Source: UBA3478 sp036782715
Lineage (GTDB): Bacteria; Bacteroidota; Bacteroidia; Flavobacteriales; Flavobacteriaceae
NCBI GenBank assembly: GCA_036782715.1
Contig: DAIPYN010000002.1
Span: 66,587-130,586, forward strand
Reading direction: 5' to 3'
Length of the DNA: 64,000 nt
Position 1 is the first letter of the stretch, and every line of letters starts with the position of its first letter. Shown piece by piece: positions 61,017-64,000 of the stretch. The notes below the pieces were generated by a model. It had not been told where the DNA came from and searched no databases. It saw only the letters and a program-made list of their open reading frames with translations. The position numbers were made by a program, and so were the translations under genes.

Positions 61017-62187
61017 GATGTGAAATTTGAATGGTGTTACTATAAATTTTGATGAACCCTTTAGCGTCTCTAGAATCCCACGCCTTATTGGTCTCCCCAT
61101 AAGTAGCTACTTTCGACTGCATCATATCGTAAGGTGATTCAATACCCTCTAAAGTGAATCGATACGGGTATAGCGTTAAATAAACAGCTCCTGTAACACG
61201 TTCTTGACTGCGCTCTAGATACGCCTCGGTATCTCTCATTACGGGGTCTAGCAATTGACCTTCGTGAAGCAACATCCCATAAAACTGAGCCAATTGCTGC
61301 TTTTGATATTGTTGCCACTTGGTAAGCACATGCTTTTCGAGCAGTTCGTGGGCTTTCAGAATAATCATAGGTGCGGCAGCCTCAAAACCAACCCGCCCTT
61401 TAATCCCTAAAATGGTATCACCCACATGGATATCTCTCCCAATAGCAAAGGGCGCAGCAATCTCTTCAAGTAGGGTAATTAATTCAGTCGGGGAGCCCGT
61501 CTGTCCATTTACTGAGCTTAATTCTCCGCTCTTAAATTCAAGGGTTAATTTTTCAGGATTAGACTTTTCAAGCTGTGACGGATAAGCCGACTCTGGAAGC
61601 CCCGTAGAAGAAGTTAAGGTTTCTGCTCCTCCTACTGATGTGCCCCAAATTCCTTTGTTTACTGAATACTTTGACTTTTCAAAGCTAAATTCGTAACCAT
61701 GGCTTTTCAGGTATTCAATCTCCTCTTCTCTTGATAGAGTGTTATCTCTAATCGGGGTGATAATTTCAATTTCTGGGGCAAGTACGCTAAAGATTAGATC
61801 AAATCGAACCTGATCGTTTCCTGCTCCGGTCGAACCGTGAACGATTGCATTTGCACCTACCTTTTTTGCATATTCAATGAGCACCATTGCCTGAGTAGCA
61901 CGTTCGGCACTCACCGATAACGGATACGTATTATTTCTAAGTACATTTCCATAAATCAAGAAACGCAACACTTCCTTATATAGTCGCTCGCGTGCATCAA
62001 TACACTCATAATGACTTACTCCGAATGCTAAGGCCTTTTCTTCTATCGAAGCAACCTCTGCAGCTGAAAAACCTCCGGTATTCACGGTAACAGCATAAAC
62101 CTCATTCTGCTGATCACTTGCCATTAAGTGTGCACAATAAGAGGTGTCTAGTCCTCCTGAATAAGCAATAACTACTTTATTTTTCAT
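60997..62187 (-). CDS. argG: Argininosuccinate synthase
   Basis: The 396-residue enzyme joins citrulline and aspartate with ATP. The PP-loop KVVIAYSGGLDTSYCAHLM is at the N terminus, followed by citrulline- and ATP-binding stretches (NVLRNNTYPLSVSAERATQAM, VHGSTGAGNDQVRFDLIF, KGIWGTSVGG). Length is normal. It overlaps the GNAT gene by 11 nt upstream and argC by 20 nt downstream, so its translation is tightly coupled in the operon. Confidence 0.96.
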   Translation of the reverse strand: MKNKVVIAYSGGLDTSYCAHLMASDQQNEVYAVTVNTGGFSAAEVASIEEKALAFGVSHYECIDARERLYKEVLRFLIYGNVLRNNTYPLSVSAERATQAMVLIEYAKKVGANAIVHGSTGAGNDQVRFDLIFSVLAPEIEIITPIRDNTLSREEEIEYLKSHGYEFSFEKSKYSVNKGIWGTSVGGAETLTSSTGLPESAYPSQLEKSNPEKLTLEFKSGELSSVNGQTGSPTELITLLEEIAAPFAIGRDIHVGDTILGIKGRVGFEAAAPMIILKAHELLEKHVLTKWQQYQKQQLAQFYGMLLHEGQLLDPVMRDTEAYLERSQERVTGAVYLTLYPYRFTLEGIESPYDMMQSKVATYGETNKAWDSRDAKGFIKIYSNTIQISHHAKPQD

Positions 62188-62728
62188 CGTTCTTGATTTT
62201 TTGATTTAAGTGATTGTCATATAACATACCCGTACAAAGGCACATTTTACGATTGGTTCGAGTTAAAATGTCGTAGTTGAGACAGGTTTGACATCCATCC
62301 CAAAATTTAGGGTCATCGGTTAACTCATTAAAGGTTACAGGTTGATACCCTAACTGATAATTGATCTTCATTACCGCAGACCCAGTGGTAATTCCAAAGA
62401 TTTTAGCTTCTGGATATTTTTGAATAGATAGCTCTAGAGTCTTCGACTTAATTGCTTTAGCAAGTCCTCTTCCTCTATACTCTTCAGGAATAATAAGACC
62501 AGAGTGCGCGACGAAGTTCTTTCCGCCCCACACTTCGATATAACAGAAGCCGGCAAAAGTATCTCCGTCTAAGGCGATAACGGCATTCCCGTTAGTCATC
62601 TTAGTTTTAATATACTCAGGGCTACGGCGGGCAATACCTGTACCGCGCTTTTGTGCAGCGTCCTGAATAGTGTCGCAGATATGTTCTGCAAAGCGATGAA
62701 AAGATTCATCGGCAATAAATAGATCCAT
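62177..62728 (-). CDS. GNAT acyltransferase, candidate N-acylglutamate synthase
   Basis: This 183-residue protein is the first structural gene of the arginine operon. It shows the GNAT fold, with motif A HSGLIIPEEYRGRGLAKAIKSKTLELS (acyl-CoA pyrophosphate loop around residues 85-95), followed by a cysteine-rich tail (DGCQTCLNYD...KMCLCTGMLYD). No classical argA or argJ is in the operon, so this enzyme is the best candidate for the first step: acylation of glutamate with acetyl-CoA or succinyl-CoA. I recall a homologous Bacteroides gene being proposed for that role, but I cannot check. It lies 95 nt after the Arg-rich leader peptide. Confidence 0.8.
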   Translation of the reverse strand: MDLFIADESFHRFAEHICDTIQDAAQKRGTGIARRSPEYIKTKMTNGNAVIALDGDTFAGFCYIEVWGGKNFVAHSGLIIPEEYRGRGLAKAIKSKTLELSIQKYPEAKIFGITTGSAVMKINYQLGYQPVTFNELTDDPKFWDGCQTCLNYDILTRTNRKMCLCTGMLYDNHLNQKIKNDEK

Positions 62729-62784
62729 GATTAAAGAATCGTTGGGTTGTTTAAAGTAAAAGGGTAATTGAGAATTCAGAGGGG

Positions 62785-62806
62785 GGAAATGGACTCACCT
62801 ATTTCC
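62785..62806 (-). promoter_or_regulatory. Hairpin in the arg operon leader
   Basis: In the leader RNA, GGAAAT-A-GG pairs with CC-ATTTCC (8 bp with one bulged A, 5-nt loop TGAGT), followed by a run of C residues rather than U. It lies between the leader peptide stop and the GNAT start. It is not a canonical terminator; a translational or anti-pairing role is possible. Confidence 0.5.
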
Positions 62807-62823
62807 ATAACAGCACTACACCC

Positions 62824-62877
62824 TTACGGGCGGCGGCGACGAATACGTCGGATAGAAGTAATAGTGTGCTGTGACAT
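62824..62877 (-). CDS. Arginine-rich leader peptide of the arg operon
   Basis: A 17-codon ORF encodes MSQHTITSIRRIRRRRP and ends in TAA. Six of its last eight sense codons are Arg (CGA, CGT, CGT, CGC, CGC, CGC). It begins 10 nt after the -7 box of a good promoter and ends 95 nt before the first arg gene. The position, size and clustered codons for the end product of the pathway are the hallmarks of an attenuation leader peptide: scarcity of charged tRNA-Arg would stall the ribosome here. Downstream leader RNA contains a hairpin and possible alternative pairings. The ORF has no other resemblance to a protein. Confidence 0.8.
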   Translation of the reverse strand: MSQHTITSIRRIRRRRP

Positions 62878-62887
62878 TTTCACGAGG

Positions 62888-62917
62888 TAAAACTACTCTT
62901 TTATGAGAGTCACACAA
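62888..62917 (-). promoter_or_regulatory. Promoter TTG-N19-TAGTTTTA of the arginine operon
   Basis: A -33 TTG (62915-62917) and -7 TAGTTTTA (62888-62895, one mismatch from TAnnTTTG) are separated by exactly 19 nt. Transcription would start about 62883, giving a 5' leader of roughly 155 nt before the GNAT ATG and only about 5 nt before the leader peptide ATG. Confidence 0.7.
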
Positions 62918-62921
62918 TGTT

Positions 62922-62939
62922 TTGTTGAATTTTTAACAA
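62922..62939. promoter_or_regulatory. Imperfect palindrome upstream of the arg promoter
   Basis: TTGTTGAATTTTTAACAA is an 18-bp imperfect inverted repeat (14 of 18 positions symmetric, perfect TTGTT/AACAA arms) ending 5 bp upstream of the -33 element. It could be an operator for a repressor such as ArgR or for an activator. AT-rich palindromes also arise by chance. Confidence 0.35.
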
Positions 62940-63060
62940 AAAAAGTGTTTTGTGAAGAAATTGTGGCTGAGGGAGTTACCTTAGTTGGTGCTTTCGAACG
63001 ATTACTGTTTTTGCTCTAAAAAGATGGAAAAAGTAACCGATTAGCACAACCTTTTTCAAA

Positions 63061-63090
63061 TAAAAAACACGACCCGAATTGGGCCGTGTT
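63061..63090 (-). terminator. Terminator of the tRNA-Ala transcript
   Basis: A 10-bp stem with one G-U pair (AACACGGCCC / GGGTCGTGTT on the minus strand, 63081-63090 with 63066-63075) has a 5-nt loop followed by TTTTTTATTT. It lies 15 nt after the tRNA and insulates the arginine operon promoter from tRNA transcription. Confidence 0.85.
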
Positions 63091-63105
63091 TGATGCTGCT
63101 TTAAG

Positions 63106-63179
63106 TGGAGAATACCGGATTCGAACCGGTGGCCTCTTGCCTGCCAGGCAAGCGCTCTAGCCAACTGAGCTAATCCCCC
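63106..63179 (-). tRNA. tRNA-Ala (anticodon GGC)
   Basis: The 74-nt cloverleaf folds fully: acceptor GGGGGAT/ATTCTCC, D arm with AGCTCAGTTGGCTAGAGC, anticodon stem CTTGC/GCAAG with loop CTGGCAG (anticodon GGC, reads GCC/GCU) and T arm CCGGTTCGAATCCGG. The acceptor contains the G3-U70 wobble pair that defines alanine identity. Discriminator is A; CCA is not encoded. A terminator follows. Confidence 0.97.
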
Positions 63180-63273
63180 TGAAGAGGGCGCAAGATAGTG
63201 AAAATGGGTGATAGGAAATGTGCTAGATTTTCAATTATCTCAAGTCAGTTTCAATGCTTCCACCTTACATAAG

Positions 63274-63963
63274 TTAAAAGTCCATTACTCTTATTGATAA
63301 TACAGTATTTACCATTGTTCGTATTCCTGATACCTTTTTGGCAAAATCAGCAAAAGATGGATCAGACATCATTTGTTTCGTTCTGCTTAGAGCTGCCTCA
63401 GCGTCCGGAGCACCAATCCATACAAAATGAGTGTATTCACCGGTTTTACCAATTATTGGATAGGCAAGTCCAAAAGAGTTTTGATCAAAGCCAAGTTTTT
63501 TTGCAATAAACTGCGAGTAGGTTTTGAATTCTTTTAAATATTTTGACGGATCAGTGACATTCATTTGATAAAGCATAAAGGCATTATCATTAGCCCAGTC
63601 TTTTCCGTTATACCAAATAGGAGTATTCAAAGTTTGAGAAACATCAGAAACAAAATTCCCTAATTTTTCACCAAAAAGTTGAGCGTCAACAGACTGAGCA
63701 AAAGAACTCATAAAATGTGAAAAGGCTTTTTCGTCAGGAAAGCAAAATTGCACTGAGTGCGTTGCACGATTTGTTCCATTGAATTGATACATGAATAGGG
63801 ATTTAGTTCCCTGAATTCCTTCTCCCCATCCGGTTTTCATCATTCCTTCTAAAGTTGAAATAACCATTTCTGGGTTTTTAGCTTCAAAGTCGTAGAATGC
63901 ACAATATTGAGCACTAACTGGAGAGAAGCCCAGCAAAACTGTGAGTAATAGTAATTTTTTCAT
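63274..63963 (-). CDS. Secreted protein with two ABM-like halves, function unknown
   Basis: The 229-residue protein has a signal peptide (KKLLLLTVLLGFSPVSAQ). The mature part appears to be two similar halves of about 100 residues, each with a beta strand, a F(P/A)D-type turn, a long helix and a final hydrophobic strand: HSVQFCFPDEKAFSHFMSSF in the first half, and THFVWIGAPDAEAALSRTKQMM in the second, aligned at their cores. This suggests a duplicated dimeric alpha-beta barrel domain. I do not recognise a specific family or ligand. Its promoter region runs off the window edge. Confidence 0.75.
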   Translation of the reverse strand: MKKLLLLTVLLGFSPVSAQYCAFYDFEAKNPEMVISTLEGMMKTGWGEGIQGTKSLFMYQFNGTNRATHSVQFCFPDEKAFSHFMSSFAQSVDAQLFGEKLGNFVSDVSQTLNTPIWYNGKDWANDNAFMLYQMNVTDPSKYLKEFKTYSQFIAKKLGFDQNSFGLAYPIIGKTGEYTHFVWIGAPDAEAALSRTKQMMSDPSFADFAKKVSGIRTMVNTVLSIRVMDF

Positions 63964-64000
63964 TTTAGGATTCTCTAAAGTAAACAGCTACAATCATTAA

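Noticed and set aside
62785..62806. Classical intrinsic terminator in the arg leader
   Set aside because: The hairpin is followed by C residues and mixed sequence, not by a T tract, so it was listed only as a leader hairpin.
62776..62808. Second tiny ORF MEIGESISPL in the arg leader
   Set aside because: It has no Arg codons and overlaps the hairpin; such 10-codon ORFs are expected by chance. It may still matter if ribosomes re-initiate.
62976..63164. 62-codon minus-strand ORF reading through the tRNA region
   Set aside because: It runs through the tRNA-Ala and its terminator; the peptide is the translation of structural RNA and is not a gene.
63106..63179. Integration site at the tRNA-Ala gene
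   Set aside because: No integrase, no repeat of the tRNA 3' end and no foreign-looking genes were seen nearby.

Overview
The window reads as chromosomal DNA of a member of the Bacteroidota, most likely class Flavobacteriia. The evidence is TAnnTTTG-type -7 promoter boxes, no consistent Shine-Dalgarno sequences, a complete moxR/bat operon, and the order pyk - IPExxxVDY - rnc - fabF - acpP / purN - rnhA - pfkB - purF-like. It also has an N-acylornithine carbamoyltransferase-type arginine operon, a type 2 isoleucyl-tRNA synthetase and a zinc-less DksA-like protein. Genes are packed tightly, many sharing 1 nt (TAATG) or 4 nt (ATGA). I saw no insertion sequences, prophage, CRISPR array or rRNA.

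Layout. 1-5.2 kb, minus strand: glucose-6-phosphate isomerase (cut by the window edge), an M23 peptidase, a DUF3108 protein and uvrC. 5.3-15.4 kb: 5-formyl-THF cyclo-ligase, then the minus-strand group gdhA - recO - TonB-dependent receptor - ileS - dksA-like - DUF4097-like - lspA. 15.5-24 kb, mixed housekeeping: ArsC/Spx-like reductase, EamA transporter, nitronate monooxygenase, a lipoprotein cytochrome c, gpsA, a small ABM-fold protein, a metallophosphatase, fructokinase, an AlbA_2 protein and an aldo/keto reductase. 24.0-32.8 kb: moxR, DUF58, a membrane protein and batA-E. 32.8-45.6 kb: beta carbonic anhydrase facing a SulP transporter, pheS, CYTH, then the conserved pyk...acpP and purN...purF-like blocks and superoxide dismutase. 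45.6-54.0 kb: AddA-like helicase/nuclease, kbl, an OmpA protein with thrombospondin type 3 repeats, and an AddB-like nuclease.

54.0-62.9 kb, minus strand: one nine-gene arginine operon (GNAT acyltransferase - argG - argC - proC - argD - argF' - argB - argE-like - argH). It appears to run glutamate to argininosuccinate and arginine through N-acylated intermediates, probably N-succinyl, because residue 90 of the transcarbamylase is Ala. Upstream lies the most interesting element found. A 17-codon leader ORF, MSQHTITSIRRIRRRRP, with six Arg codons among its last eight sense codons, starts just after a good TTG-N19-TAnnTTTA promoter and lies 95 nt before the first structural gene. This looks like arginine-sensing, leader-peptide attenuation in a phylum where Shine-Dalgarno use is minimal. 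A tRNA-Ala(GGC) with its terminator and a secreted protein of unknown function complete the right end.

Other points worth a second look: the swapped GXHH signature in IleS, associated with mupirocin hyper-resistance; an HxC instead of HxH zinc motif in the M23 peptidase; the acpP-fabF intergenic terminator; an orphan plus-strand terminator near 20.13 kb; and several promoters so close to the start codon that leaderless mRNAs are likely.
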